A stretch of DNA of 64,000 nt from Chryseobacterium indologenes (GTDB lineage Bacteria > Bacteroidota > Bacteroidia > Flavobacteriales > Weeksellaceae), in contig NZ_CP018786.1 of NCBI RefSeq assembly GCF_002025665.1, forward strand, positions 2,356,001 through 2,420,000, read 5' to 3'. The translations under genes and the position numbers were made by a program. Below are positions 8,618 to 17,197 of the stretch, one piece after another. The notes beneath the pieces are model-generated. The model worked only from the letters and a program-made list of their open reading frames with translations. It did no database searches and was not told the DNA's origin. Every line of letters starts with the position of its first letter. Within the stretch, counting starts at the first letter, position 1.

Positions 8618-8641
8618 TTGTATATGTTTTTAAAATTAAGG

Positions 8642-9781
8642 TTATTTTGTAATATCTCTTCCAATAACCAGTCTCTGGATCTCAGAAGTTCCTTCTCCAA
8701 TCGTACAAAGCTTAGAGTCTCTATAGAACTTTTCAGCTGGGAAATCTTTTGTATAACCGTATCCTCCGAAGATCTGAACAGCATTGTTCGAGATTCTTAC
8801 ACAAGCCTCAGAAGCATATAGTTTTGCCATAGCTCCTTCTTTTGTCATTTTTTGTTTTGCATTTTTAAGCGTAGATGCTCTTTGGATAAGAAGTTCAGCA
8901 GCATCAATTTCTGTAGCCATATCTGCTAACATGAAGTTGATTGCCTGGAAATCTGCAATAGGTTTTCCGAACTGATGTCTTTCTTTTGCATATTTCAAAG
9001 CAGCTTTGTAAGCTCCTCTTGCAGTACCTAAACTTAATGCAGCAATAGAGATTCTACCACCATCTAAAACTTTCATAGCCTGTTTGAAACCTTCGCCTAC
9101 TTCTCCTAAACGGTGAGAATCCGGTACACGTACGTTATCAAAAATTAATTCTGCTGTTTCAGAAGCACGCATTCCTAATTTATTCTCTTTTTTTCCGGAA
9201 GTAAATCCAGGCATTCCTTTCTCTAAAACAAAAGCTGTAGAGTTATTTTTAGCACCTATTTCTCCTGTTCTTGTCATTACTACGGCAATATCTCCTGAAA
9301 TAGCGTGAGTGATAAAGTTTTTAGCTCCGTTGATGATCCATTCATCACCATCTTTTACAGCAGTAGTGGACATGCCTCCTGAATCAGAACCTGTGTTGTG
9401 CTCTGTAAGTCCCCAAGCTCCGATTACTTTTCCGGAAGCCAGCTGAGGAAGCCATTTGTGTCTTTGTTCTTCATTTCCAAATTCATAAATATGATTGGTG
9501 CAAAGTGAGTTGTGTGCTGCTACAGAAAGACCAATAGATGGGTCAACCTGAGAAATTTCGTCCAGAATAGTAACATACTCATGATAACCTAAGCCGGAAC
9601 CTCCATATTGTTCAGGAACTACAATTCCCATAAAACCCATCTCACCCAATTGGTGGAATAAGTCTTTTGGAAACGTTTGGCTTTCATCCCATTCCATAAT
9701 ATTCGGTCTGATGTTCTTTTCTGCGAATTCTCTAGCGGTTTCCGCTATCATTTTGATGTTGTCAATAGTCTCTGTATTCAT
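8642..9781 (-). CDS. Acyl-CoA dehydrogenase
   Basis: FAD-dependent enzyme of acyl-CoA beta-oxidation or branched-chain amino acid breakdown. Family marks run in order: GLTEHNTGSDSGGM (FAD/acyl binding), FGKPIADFQAINFMLADM, and the C-terminal IFGGYGYTKDFPAEKFYRD followed by IGEGTSEIQ, whose Glu aligns with the catalytic base of short/medium-chain enzymes. I place the start at ATG 9781 (MNTETIDNIK, 379 residues); the frame extends seven codons upstream to 9802, but that extra MGTNYYY is not family-like. Chain-length preference cannot be told from sequence. The downstream DinB gene may share its transcript. Confidence 0.93.
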   Translation of the reverse strand: MNTETIDNIKMIAETAREFAEKNIRPNIMEWDESQTFPKDLFHQLGEMGFMGIVVPEQYGGSGLGYHEYVTILDEISQVDPSIGLSVAAHNSLCTNHIYEFGNEEQRHKWLPQLASGKVIGAWGLTEHNTGSDSGGMSTTAVKDGDEWIINGAKNFITHAISGDIAVVMTRTGEIGAKNNSTAFVLEKGMPGFTSGKKENKLGMRASETAELIFDNVRVPDSHRLGEVGEGFKQAMKVLDGGRISIAALSLGTARGAYKAALKYAKERHQFGKPIADFQAINFMLADMATEIDAAELLIQRASTLKNAKQKMTKEGAMAKLYASEACVRISNNAVQIFGGYGYTKDFPAEKFYRDSKLCTIGEGTSEIQRLVIGRDITK

Positions 9782-9972
9782 ATAATAATAGTTAGTTCCC
9801 AAAGATAACCAAATTGATGGAATGCTAAAATAAATTATTTCAATCGTAATATCTAAAGGGCAATCCCTTTAATTTTCAAATTTTTATATTTTGAGAATTA
9901 ATACTTTCTTAATAAAATATTCAGTCTTTTCCGTTTTTTATTTCACTATTTTAGTTCCCCAATTTTTAAGGC

Positions 9973-11886
9973 ATGAAAAAAATTCTACTTCCTATCATTT
10001 TAATTTCCACTTATATTTCTGCGCAAGCTCCTGCCGGATATTACGATGGAACTACCGGATTGACGGGATATGCCCTGAAATCAAAACTCCACGATATTAT
10101 TTCAGAAAAGATGGTCAACTGGCATTATGACGATCTTAAAATGTTATATGGGCAGACTGATCTTGATAAATATTATGATCACGATGCATCGAATACTCAA
10201 TATCTGCTGGATATCTATTCTGAAATTCCTTCGGGACCGGATGCTTATGAGTATACAGTGGATCAGATGGTAGCAGGAGTGAGCATGGAAGGTCAGGGAT
10301 ATAACAGGGAGCATATGATGCCGCAAAGTACGTTCAGTACAAGCTCATCCATCAGTGATTATCCTATGTATTCGGATCTGAATTTTATAATTCCTGTTGA
10401 TGGATGGATCAATCAGCGCAGGAGTAATTATCCTTATGGAATGGGAAATAATACGAATCATTATATCTTTTCCAATACGTCGAGGATCTCGAATGCAGCT
10501 ATTCCGAATTATCCTTACACCGGAAGGGTATATGAACCTATTAATGAATTCAAAGGGGATATTGCAAGGTCATTGCTGTATTTTGCAGTACGATATGAAG
10601 GGAAATTAGGCTCATTCAATACGGCTTATACAACCTCCGCTAATCTTACTCCTGCTACGGATCAATGTCCATTGGATGGAACGGAAGAAAGAGCTGTTGA
10701 TCTTGCCTATATTGCCATGCTGAAACAATGGAGTGCTGCAGATCCGGTTTCTCAAAGAGAAATTGACAGGAACAACACCATTTATACGATACAAAAAAAC
10801 AGAAATCCATTTATAGACCACCCTGAATGGATTGATATGATATGGTCTGAAACCCCCGACAATATTGCTCCTGCAGCTCCGGGATCACTGGTTTCAACCC
10901 AGCAGAATGCCTATTTTGTGAATTTGAACTGGACGGCGTCTCCCGATACTGATGTTTTAGGATACAGGGTCTATATGAATGGTTCTACGACACCTGTTGC
11001 AGTTACCAAAGGGACTTCCATCAGTATAGATCATTTGACCCCGTCAACTACTTATACCTTTACAGTGAAAGCTTTTGATAAAGCATATCTGGAATCTCCG
11101 TTCAGCAATACATTGACAGCTTCAACGATTGCTTCGGATTCATATGCTCCGGATCTTATGATTACGAAGTATATCTCGGGAACAAATACGGAATTTATAA
11201 AGAATAATGCTCTGGAAATTGTTAATAAAACAGGACATGAAGTTAATTTAAATAATTACAGGATTAATATTCAGTTTAAAAATAATTCTTCGGGAGCTAT
11301 TTACAGTGGAGATACTTATGAACTGGAAGGTAAAGTAGGGAATAACGAAACTTTTGTTATTCTGAATCCAAAAGGCACTCTGTCATGTTATACCACTGGC
11401 CAGGCGAGATTTGTCACGGCTTCTGATCCTATGATGTTTGCAGGTGAGAATTATGTTGAGCTAGCTTATAATAAAACGGTGACAGTAGATGCTATCGGAG
11501 TAAAATATACAACCAATAACAACGGAAATGTATCTTTGTATAGAAAGAATATGATCAATCAACCTAACAACACTTTTGCTATCAGTGAATGGGATTCTTA
11601 TCCGTCCAACTACTGTCAGAACCTGGGTGGTACATTATCTACAGCAGATTTGATTACTGTCAATAATGAGTTTACAATATATCCGAATCCTGTTTACGAT
11701 AATCTCTATGTGAACGGAGAAGTTACCAATATAAAAACAGCTCAGCTTATAGATCTTTCCGGGAAAGTAATTTATACGGAGAAGGATCCTTTCAGATATA
11801 AGAAAAGTATTCCGGTGACGGGAATTCCTGCAGGAATGTATTTCTTAAAGCTTGATGAAAAGGCCCATCAGTTTATTAAAAAGTAA
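9973..11886 (+). CDS. Secreted endonuclease I with FN3, lamin-tail-like and T9SS domains
   Basis: A 637-residue exported nuclease. Signal peptide MKKILLPIILISTYISA, then an endonuclease I (EndA/NucM) catalytic domain (about 20-290) with the metal/catalytic motif YNREHMMPQS containing Glu113 and His114, and the paired SDLNFIIPVDGWIN block. Next are a fibronectin III domain (about 298-386, ending SNTLTAST), a beta-sandwich resembling a lamin-tail domain (about 388-520) and a type IX sorting domain (about 560-637; starts YPNPVYDNLYV, ends QFIKK). It likely degrades extracellular DNA for nutrients. Monocistronic, ending in a strong hairpin. Architecture matches T9SS nucleases known from Flavobacteriia. 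Confidence 0.93.
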   Translation: MKKILLPIILISTYISAQAPAGYYDGTTGLTGYALKSKLHDIISEKMVNWHYDDLKMLYGQTDLDKYYDHDASNTQYLLDIYSEIPSGPDAYEYTVDQMVAGVSMEGQGYNREHMMPQSTFSTSSSISDYPMYSDLNFIIPVDGWINQRRSNYPYGMGNNTNHYIFSNTSRISNAAIPNYPYTGRVYEPINEFKGDIARSLLYFAVRYEGKLGSFNTAYTTSANLTPATDQCPLDGTEERAVDLAYIAMLKQWSAADPVSQREIDRNNTIYTIQKNRNPFIDHPEWIDMIWSETPDNIAPAAPGSLVSTQQNAYFVNLNWTASPDTDVLGYRVYMNGSTTPVAVTKGTSISIDHLTPSTTYTFTVKAFDKAYLESPFSNTLTASTIASDSYAPDLMITKYISGTNTEFIKNNALEIVNKTGHEVNLNNYRINIQFKNNSSGAIYSGDTYELEGKVGNNETFVILNPKGTLSCYTTGQARFVTASDPMMFAGENYVELAYNKTVTVDAIGVKYTTNNNGNVSLYRKNMINQPNNTFAISEWDSYPSNYCQNLGGTLSTADLITVNNEFTIYPNPVYDNLYVNGEVTNIKTAQLIDLSGKVIYTEKDPFRYKKSIPVTGIPAGMYFLKLDEKAHQFIKK

Positions 11887-11915
11887 GTAATCTAAGGATT
11901 TAAATACTATCAGCC

Positions 11916-11948
11916 AAACCTAACAGGTTTTAAAAACCTGTTAGGTTT
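11916..11948 (+). terminator. Strong hairpin terminator of the endonuclease gene
   Basis: Near-perfect palindrome: arms AAACCTAACAGGTTTT and AAAACCTGTTAGGTTT around a single base, followed by a T-rich tail. Its length and symmetry also fit a dispersed repeat used as a terminator. Confidence 0.85.
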
Positions 11949-11970
11949 ATTTTTATATGGTGTAGAAATA

Positions 11971-12117
11971 ATTCAAGAGATTGCTTCGCTTTGCCCGCAA
12001 TGACTGTCCTAGCCCTGATAGTAGCGGTTACCCCGCAGTAGAAGTGGGAGAGTTGGAGGGTTAAGGAGCTGGAATTGGCAGGAGCGAGGAGTAATGAGCG
12101 GATAGCAGGAACAGCTT
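11971..12117. repeat. GC-richer intergenic element, possible repeat or small RNA
   Basis: A stretch clearly unlike its AT-rich surroundings. It begins with a REP-like imperfect palindrome (ATTGCTTCGC ... CCCGCAATGAC, about 11981-12005). Then come CCTAGCCCTGATAGTAGCGG at 12008-12027 and GCGGATAGCAGGAACAGCTT at 12098-12117. The CTAGCCC-GATAG-AGCGG and GCGGATAGCAGGA blocks recall an intergenic element that I remember from many Flavobacteriia genomes; that memory was not checked. It holds no ORF and sits between a terminator and the SatD promoter. Confidence 0.55.
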
Positions 12118-12281
12118 CTTACCATCCAAAAAAGTATAAAAAAGTAGAGTTAAAGTAGGTAACATAACAAAAGATCTAATATTTTTTTCATTTCTGTAAT
12201 TTTTCAGTTTTTTGTTAAAGCCTTAAAAGCCTTATGTTTACTGCATCATTGATATAAGCTGATTCGCTAATAATGAATATC

Positions 12282-12301
12282 TATAAGTGTTTCTGCTTAT
12301 A
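12282..12301. promoter_or_regulatory. Palindromic operator 1 upstream of the SatD-family gene
   Basis: TATAAGTGTTTCTGCTTATA: six-base arms TATAAG/CTTATA with an 8-base spacer. A second copy with identical arms and spacing lies 29 bases downstream, and a lone half-site TATAAG occurs at 12253. Probably an autoregulatory binding site. Confidence 0.65.
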
Positions 12302-12310
12302 TTTTTTATA

Positions 12311-12330
12311 TATAAGTAATTATGCTTATA
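12311..12330. promoter_or_regulatory. Palindromic operator 2 overlapping the SatD -7 box
   Basis: TATAAGTAATTATGCTTATA: same arms and spacing as operator 1. Its right arm overlaps the promoter -7 box at 12327-12334, so a bound protein would block RNA polymerase. Confidence 0.68.
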
Positions 12331-12334
12331 TTTG
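12327..12334 (+). promoter_or_regulatory. Bacteroidota -7 promoter box of the SatD gene
   Basis: TATATTTG matches TAnnTTTG. It ends only four bases before the chosen ATG at 12339, so the transcript would be leaderless or nearly so. Confidence 0.6.
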
Positions 12335-12338
12335 CAAT

Positions 12339-12944
12339 ATGATAGCGGTCATTACCGGTGATATTATAAATTCACAGCATGCGGACACTGAAGTTTGGAT
12401 TACCAGACTTAAACATCTTCTCGAAAAATGGGGAAGCGCTCCTCACACATGGGAAATCTACAGAGGAGATGAGTTTCAGTTCAAGTGCAAAATTGATGAC
12501 GTTTTCTGGCGTTTTCTAGCCATAAAATCTCTTATTAAAAGTGTTGAAAATCTCGATGTAAGAATGGCCATAGGTATTGGTGAGGAAAGTTTCTCTTCTG
12601 AGAAAATCACTGAATCTAACGGTACTGCTTATGTGAATTCAGGAAGATTGCTTAATGATCTTAAAAGTGACGGTCATACCGTTGCTATCAAAACATCCAG
12701 TGATCCGGTGGACAGAGATCTTAATATCCTGTTGAAATGGTCATCCAAGGATTTTGATAACTGGACAATGGCTACGGCAGAGATTATTCATGAAATGATT
12801 ATGAATCAGGATATCACTCAGGAAGATCTTGCTAAGAGATTTGCTATTTCACAGTCTTCGGTAAGCCAGAGACTGAAACGAGCCAACTATGAGCTCATCG
12901 TGGAAACCAATCAGTATTTCAGAAAGAAAATCTCAGAACTATAG
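12339..12944 (+). CDS. SatD family transcriptional regulator
   Basis: A 201-residue SatD-family protein. The N-terminal domain starts MIAVITGDIINSQ and has EIYRGDEFQFK, a metal-site-like arrangement reminiscent of GGDEF/cyclase folds. The C-terminal part (about 145-190) is a helix-turn-helix, with EDLAKRFAISQSSVSQRLKR. I chose ATG 12339 over 12273: the upstream 22 codons run through both operator palindromes and encode a non-family sequence. It starts three bases before the DUF3307 gene, its usual partner in Bacteroidota as I recall. It probably represses its own promoter through the twin TATAAG/CTTATA palindromes. The ligand is unknown. Confidence 0.8.
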   Translation: MIAVITGDIINSQHADTEVWITRLKHLLEKWGSAPHTWEIYRGDEFQFKCKIDDVFWRFLAIKSLIKSVENLDVRMAIGIGEESFSSEKITESNGTAYVNSGRLLNDLKSDGHTVAIKTSSDPVDRDLNILLKWSSKDFDNWTMATAEIIHEMIMNQDITQEDLAKRFAISQSSVSQRLKRANYELIVETNQYFRKKISEL

Positions 12945-12946
12945 GC

Positions 12947-13642
12947 ATGATCTTTATCAAACTCATATTGGCACATCTACTCGGAGATTTTATACTTCAG
13001 CCAAATTCATGGGTTGCAGATAAGGAAAACTATAAACTAAAAAGTAAATTTTTATATATTCATGTTCTGATTCACACTATTTTAAGTCTTATTTTTCTAT
13101 GGGATCTTCAACTTTGGTGGGTAGCTGTTTTGGTGGGAATTACTCACTTTATTATTGATGCAGCCAAGCTTAGTTTCCAGAATGTAAAGACTAAGAAAAG
13201 ATGGTTTTTCATTGATCAGATGCTGCATGTTCTGGTGATTGGTGGAGTTTCTTTTTATTTCCAGGAATTCAGCTTCGGATTTTTACAGAATCAGGAATTT
13301 TTAAAGATAATTATGGCAGGACTTTTCTTAACGACACCAGCTTCTATTTTTATCAAAATCTTATTGTCGTCATGGACACCAGCTCCGGATGGCCCTAACA
13401 CAATTCAAACCGAATCTTTATCAAGTGCCGGAAAATATATCGGAATTTTAGAACGTCTGCTGGTTTTCACTTTTATTATGGTGAATCACTGGGAAGGCGT
13501 AGGTTTCATGGTGGCTGCCAAATCTGTTTTCAGATTCAGCGACCTTGCACAGGCAAAACAGAGAAAGCTTACAGAATATGTATTAATTGGTACACTGCTG
13601 AGTTTTGGACTGGCTGTCTTAACAGGAATAATAATAAAATAA
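12947..13642 (+). CDS. DUF3307 domain-containing membrane protein
   Basis: A 231-residue integral membrane protein with about six hydrophobic segments. The N-terminal block LLGDFILQPNSWVADKENYK and the next segment LYIHVLIHTILSLIFLW match DUF3307; the conserved Asp and His residues (GDF, HVLIH, THFIIDAAK, DQMLHV) could bind metal in the membrane. Function is unknown. The gene starts three bases after the SatD-family gene, so translation is probably coupled and the regulator likely controls it. purC begins 36 bases later without an intervening terminator and may be read through from the same promoter. Confidence 0.82.
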   Translation: MIFIKLILAHLLGDFILQPNSWVADKENYKLKSKFLYIHVLIHTILSLIFLWDLQLWWVAVLVGITHFIIDAAKLSFQNVKTKKRWFFIDQMLHVLVIGGVSFYFQEFSFGFLQNQEFLKIIMAGLFLTTPASIFIKILLSSWTPAPDGPNTIQTESLSSAGKYIGILERLLVFTFIMVNHWEGVGFMVAAKSVFRFSDLAQAKQRKLTEYVLIGTLLSFGLAVLTGIIIK

Positions 13643-13678
13643 ATCAATAAATCTAACTACAATTTAGAAAGTAAAATT

Positions 13679-14401
13679 ATGAGTCAAAAGAAAGAAATGT
13701 TGTACGAGGGGAAAGCAAAACAAGTATTTGCAACCGATAATCCTGATGAAGTAGTAGTACGTTTCAAAGACGATGCTACAGCATTTAATGCTCAAAAAAG
13801 AGGTCAGGTAGACCTTAAAGGAGAAATGAACAACGCAATCACAACTCTTATTTTTGAATATTTAAATGAAAAAGGGATCAAAACTCATTTCATCCAAAAA
13901 TTAGACGAAAGAGAGCAGCTGGTAAGAAAAGTTTCTATCATTCCTTTGGAAATGGTAGTAAGAAACTACTCTGCAGGAAGTATGGCACAAAGATTAGGAG
14001 TGGAAGAAGGAATTAAATCTCCGGTAACGATCTTCGATATCTGCTATAAAAAAGATGAGTTGGGAGATCCGCTTATCAATGATCACCATGCCGTTTTCTT
14101 AGGAGCAGCTACTTATGAAGAGCTTGACGAGATGTATGAGTTATCTTCAGATATCAATGATATCCTTATCGACCTGTTTGACAAAATCAATATCATCCTG
14201 GTAGATTTTAAAATCGAATTAGGTAAAACTTCAGACGGTGAAATCATCTTAGCAGACGAAATCTCTCCTGATACTTGCAGACTTTGGGATAAAGATACCA
14301 TGAAGAAATTAGACAAAGACAGATTCAGAAGAGACTTAGGAGAAGTTACTGAGGCTTATGTTGAAATCTACAACCGTCTTAAAAATCTTTTACAGAAATA
14401 A
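13679..14401 (+). CDS. purC: Phosphoribosylaminoimidazole-succinocarboxamide synthase
   Basis: Joins CAIR and aspartate with ATP to make SAICAR in de novo purine synthesis. At 240 residues it has the length of bacterial PurC. Visible signatures are [10 protein letters not shown] at the N-terminus, [34 protein letters not shown], and the C-terminal VDFKIELGK plus [14 protein letters not shown]. Cytoplasmic. purF follows 98 bases downstream on the same strand, a natural pathway pair; no terminator hairpin is visible between them. Confidence 0.97.
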   Translation: MSQKKEMLYEGKAKQVFATDNPDEVVVRFKDDATAFNAQKRGQVDLKGEMNNAITTLIFEYLNEKGIKTHFIQKLDEREQLVRKVSIIPLEMVVRNYSAGSMAQRLGVEEGIKSPVTIFDICYKKDELGDPLINDHHAVFLGAATYEELDEMYELSSDINDILIDLFDKINIILVDFKIELGKTSDGEIILADEISPDTCRLWDKDTMKKLDKDRFRRDLGEVTEAYVEIYNRLKNLLQK

Positions 14402-14499
14402 GATTTAATTTATTTAAAGATTGAATCATTTAAAAATTAAACTGTCAGTAATCTTTTAATCATTAAATTTTTTAATCTTTTAATTTAGAAAAAATAGAA

Positions 14500-15999
14500 A
14501 TGAAAAGTTTAGACATTCATAAAAGTGAATATTTAAAACAGTTTGAAACCCAGACTTACGGAAGGAATCTTTTCAGAACTCAGGAAGAGGAAAGACTGGA
14601 TGCTCCTAATGAAGAATGTGGGATCTTCGGAATGTATTCGGATAATGATCTGGATACTTTCTCGCTTTCACAGTTTGGTCTTTTTGCATTACAGCACAGA
14701 GGTCAGGAAGCTTGTGGTATTTCCGTTTTAAAGGATGGAAGAATCACAAACATGAAAGACGAAGGACTGGTTTTGGATGTTTATAAAGAAATTCAGGAAC
14801 CTGAAACTTTTATGGGAAATTCTGCAATTGGGCATACCCGTTATACCACTGCAGGAGATAAGAAGAAATATAATTTCCAGCCATTTTTCGCGAAAAACGA
14901 ATATGACCAGATTATACTTTCTATAGCACATAACGGTAACCTTACCAATGCCAAAGAATTAAAAGCAGAATTAGAGGCTGAAGGCGTTGTTTTCAGAGCG
15001 ACTTCCGATTCTGAAGTAATCCTGAGACTGATCCAGAAAAACCTTGATTTAGGTCTTCGTGGAGCTATTAAAGCTACAATGGAAAAGATCGAAGGAGCTT
15101 ATTCTGTAGTAGGGATGACCAGAAACAAATTCTTTGCATTCAGAGACTTCAACGGTATCCGTCCGTTAGTATTGGGAGCTATTGATGAGAAATCTTATGT
15201 AGTGGCTTCTGAATCTGTAGCATTGGATGCTGTAGGAGCTCAGTATGTACGTGATATTCTTCCTGGTGAGATCATTTATACCAATGAAAACGAGCCTGGA
15301 AAACTTCATTCTTATATGATGGATGAAGCGAAAGGTAAGCAGAGAATCTGTTCTTTCGAATATATTTATTTCGCAAGACCAGACTCTACTTTAGAAAACA
15401 TCAATGTATACGAGATCAGAGAAAAATCCGGAGAGAAAATCTGGGAACAGGCTCCTGTAGAAGCTGATTTGGTGATTGGAGTTCCGGATTCCGGAGTTCC
15501 GGCTGCTATTGGCTTCTCTAAAGCTTCAGGAATACCTTTCCGTCCGGTTTTGATCAAAAACAGATATATCGGAAGAAGTTTCATCGTGCCTACACAGGAA
15601 ATGAGAGAAAGGGTAGTGAACCTTAAACTGAACCCGATCATCTCTGAGATGAAAGATAAGAGAGTAGTCATTATTGACGATTCTATTGTTCGTGGAACAA
15701 CCTCTAAAAGATTGGTTAAAATTCTAAAAGATGCAGGCGTAAAAGAGATTCACTTCAGAAGTGTTTCCCCACCCATCATTGCACCATGTTATCTGGGAAT
15801 TGATACTCCGTCCAAAGATGATCTTATCTCAGCGAATATGACTACGGAAGAACTTAAAAATTATCTGGGTGTAGATTCCTTAGAGTTTTTAAGCATAGAT
15901 AACCTGAAAGATATTTTAGGATCAGCGAATCACTGTTTCGGATGCTTTACAGAAGAATATCCTGTTGGAAAAGGAGAAGAGGTAGATTTATTTAATTAA
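14500..15999 (+). CDS. purF: Amidophosphoribosyltransferase
   Basis: First committed enzyme of purine synthesis, making phosphoribosylamine from PRPP and glutamine. The N-terminal nucleophile Cys40 (ECGIFGMYS) must be exposed by removal of a 39-residue propeptide, longer than the roughly ten residues usual in Bacillus. The glutaminase domain spans about 40-270; the phosphoribosyltransferase domain has the PRPP loop VVIIDDSIVRGTTSKRL. Four cysteines (ICSFEY, APCYLG and HCFGC) fit the 4Fe-4S cluster of Bacillus-type PurF. Length 499. It lies after purC and ends in a hairpin at 16028-16055. Confidence 0.96.
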   Translation: MKSLDIHKSEYLKQFETQTYGRNLFRTQEEERLDAPNEECGIFGMYSDNDLDTFSLSQFGLFALQHRGQEACGISVLKDGRITNMKDEGLVLDVYKEIQEPETFMGNSAIGHTRYTTAGDKKKYNFQPFFAKNEYDQIILSIAHNGNLTNAKELKAELEAEGVVFRATSDSEVILRLIQKNLDLGLRGAIKATMEKIEGAYSVVGMTRNKFFAFRDFNGIRPLVLGAIDEKSYVVASESVALDAVGAQYVRDILPGEIIYTNENEPGKLHSYMMDEAKGKQRICSFEYIYFARPDSTLENINVYEIREKSGEKIWEQAPVEADLVIGVPDSGVPAAIGFSKASGIPFRPVLIKNRYIGRSFIVPTQEMRERVVNLKLNPIISEMKDKRVVIIDDSIVRGTTSKRLVKILKDAGVKEIHFRSVSPPIIAPCYLGIDTPSKDDLISANMTTEELKNYLGVDSLEFLSIDNLKDILGSANHCFGCFTEEYPVGKGEEVDLFN

Positions 16000-16027
16000 T
16001 CTCTTTATCTGAAAAATATAAAAATAG

Positions 16028-16055
16028 AAGAGCTGGGTTTTTCAACCTGGCTCTT
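16028..16055 (+). terminator. Hairpin terminator of purF
   Basis: Arms AAGAGC and GCTCTT with an inner GGTT/AACC stem, followed by TTGTTG; 29 bases after the purF stop. Confidence 0.8.
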
Positions 16056-16144
16056 TTGTTGTTTAAATGTAGCAAAAGCTTAATATTCCTGTATTATACA
16101 ATATATAAAGGAGTTTTAATTTTGTCAGATTAAAACTTCAGGAT

Positions 16145-17092
16145 ATGAAAAACGTACTTTTTACAGGTATTTTTCTGGTATTGGGCCAGCTTTACTCTTC
16201 ACAGTCTTTTGATAATCAGGCACACCGCGGAGGGAAATCTCTTTACCCTGAAAATACTATTCCGGCAATGAAGAATGCCCTGAAAATGAATGTGACAACT
16301 CTGGAAATGGATCTGGCCATCACCAAGGATAAAAAGGTAATTCTTTCCCATGATGCTTTTCTTTCACCGGAACTGGCTACAAAGCCGGATGGAACTTACA
16401 TTCCCAAAGATTCAGGTTTTTATTACAAAATATATGAAATGCCTTACGCAAAGATCAAAACATTTGACGTAGGATTAAAAAAATTGAATAATTACCCGGA
16501 TCAAAAGAAAATAAAAGTTCAGAAACCTCTCTTTTCAGACGTCATTGATGCATCTGAAGCTTATGCCCGAGAATTGAAAAGATCGCTGCCTTTTTACAAT
16601 ATAGAAACGAAAACACGCCCTTTTTCTGATAACATTTTTCATCCTGAACCGAAGGAATTTGTAGATCTGATGATGAAGATTATTGTAGAAAAAAAGATTC
16701 AGAACAGAGTGATCATTCAGTCTTTTGATCCCAGAACCCTGGAAATCCTTCATAAAGAATATCCTAAAATCATGACTGCTTTACTGGTGGAAAAGGTAGA
16801 TGATAAAAAGCTGGCTCAGCAGCAGGCTTATTTTAAAAACATCCCTGTAGAAAAGTTCAAAATGTATCCCAATCACCTGAGTGGAGTAGCCGGAGATATG
16901 AAGTTCCTGAGTTTTACTCCTACTATCTACAGCCCTGAACATAGTCTTGTGACCCCACAATTAGTACAGGAATGCCACTCATTAGGCATGAAAGTAATCC
17001 CATGGACTGTGAATACCAAAGAAAGATTAAAAGAATTAAAAGAAATGGGAATAGACGGTGTCATCAGTGATGATCCGAGAATATTCGAATAA
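16145..17092 (+). CDS. Exported glycerophosphodiester phosphodiesterase
   Basis: A 315-residue periplasmic GDPD-family enzyme that cleaves glycerophosphodiesters to glycerol-3-phosphate and an alcohol. Signal peptide MKNVLFTGIFLVLGQLYSSQ. Catalytic signature: AHRGGKSLYPENTIPAM (His and Arg), then TLEMDLAITKDKKVILSHD (Glu, Asp and second His). The C-terminal TIM-barrel strand ends with MKVIPWTVNTKERLKEL and GVISDDP, typical of GDPD. It is monocistronic; a TAATTTTG box at 16117-16124 is a likely -7 element. A bidirectional terminator follows. Confidence 0.93.
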   Translation: MKNVLFTGIFLVLGQLYSSQSFDNQAHRGGKSLYPENTIPAMKNALKMNVTTLEMDLAITKDKKVILSHDAFLSPELATKPDGTYIPKDSGFYYKIYEMPYAKIKTFDVGLKKLNNYPDQKKIKVQKPLFSDVIDASEAYARELKRSLPFYNIETKTRPFSDNIFHPEPKEFVDLMMKIIVEKKIQNRVIIQSFDPRTLEILHKEYPKIMTALLVEKVDDKKLAQQQAYFKNIPVEKFKMYPNHLSGVAGDMKFLSFTPTIYSPEHSLVTPQLVQECHSLGMKVIPWTVNTKERLKELKEMGIDGVISDDPRIFE

Positions 17093-17117
17093 AACTATTA
17101 CGATTCTACTTCAATAT

Positions 17118-17149
17118 AAATAGCCGGAAGATACACTTCCGGCTATTTT
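17118..17149. terminator. Bidirectional hairpin terminator
   Basis: Perfect 13-bp arms AAATAGCCGGAAG and CTTCCGGCTATTT, placed between convergent genes (glycerophosphodiesterase and the first outer-membrane barrel). Confidence 0.85.
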
Positions 17150-17197
17150 ATGCGTACAGATTACTCTGCACTTAGGGTTAAAAAATTGGTTCTTTGA

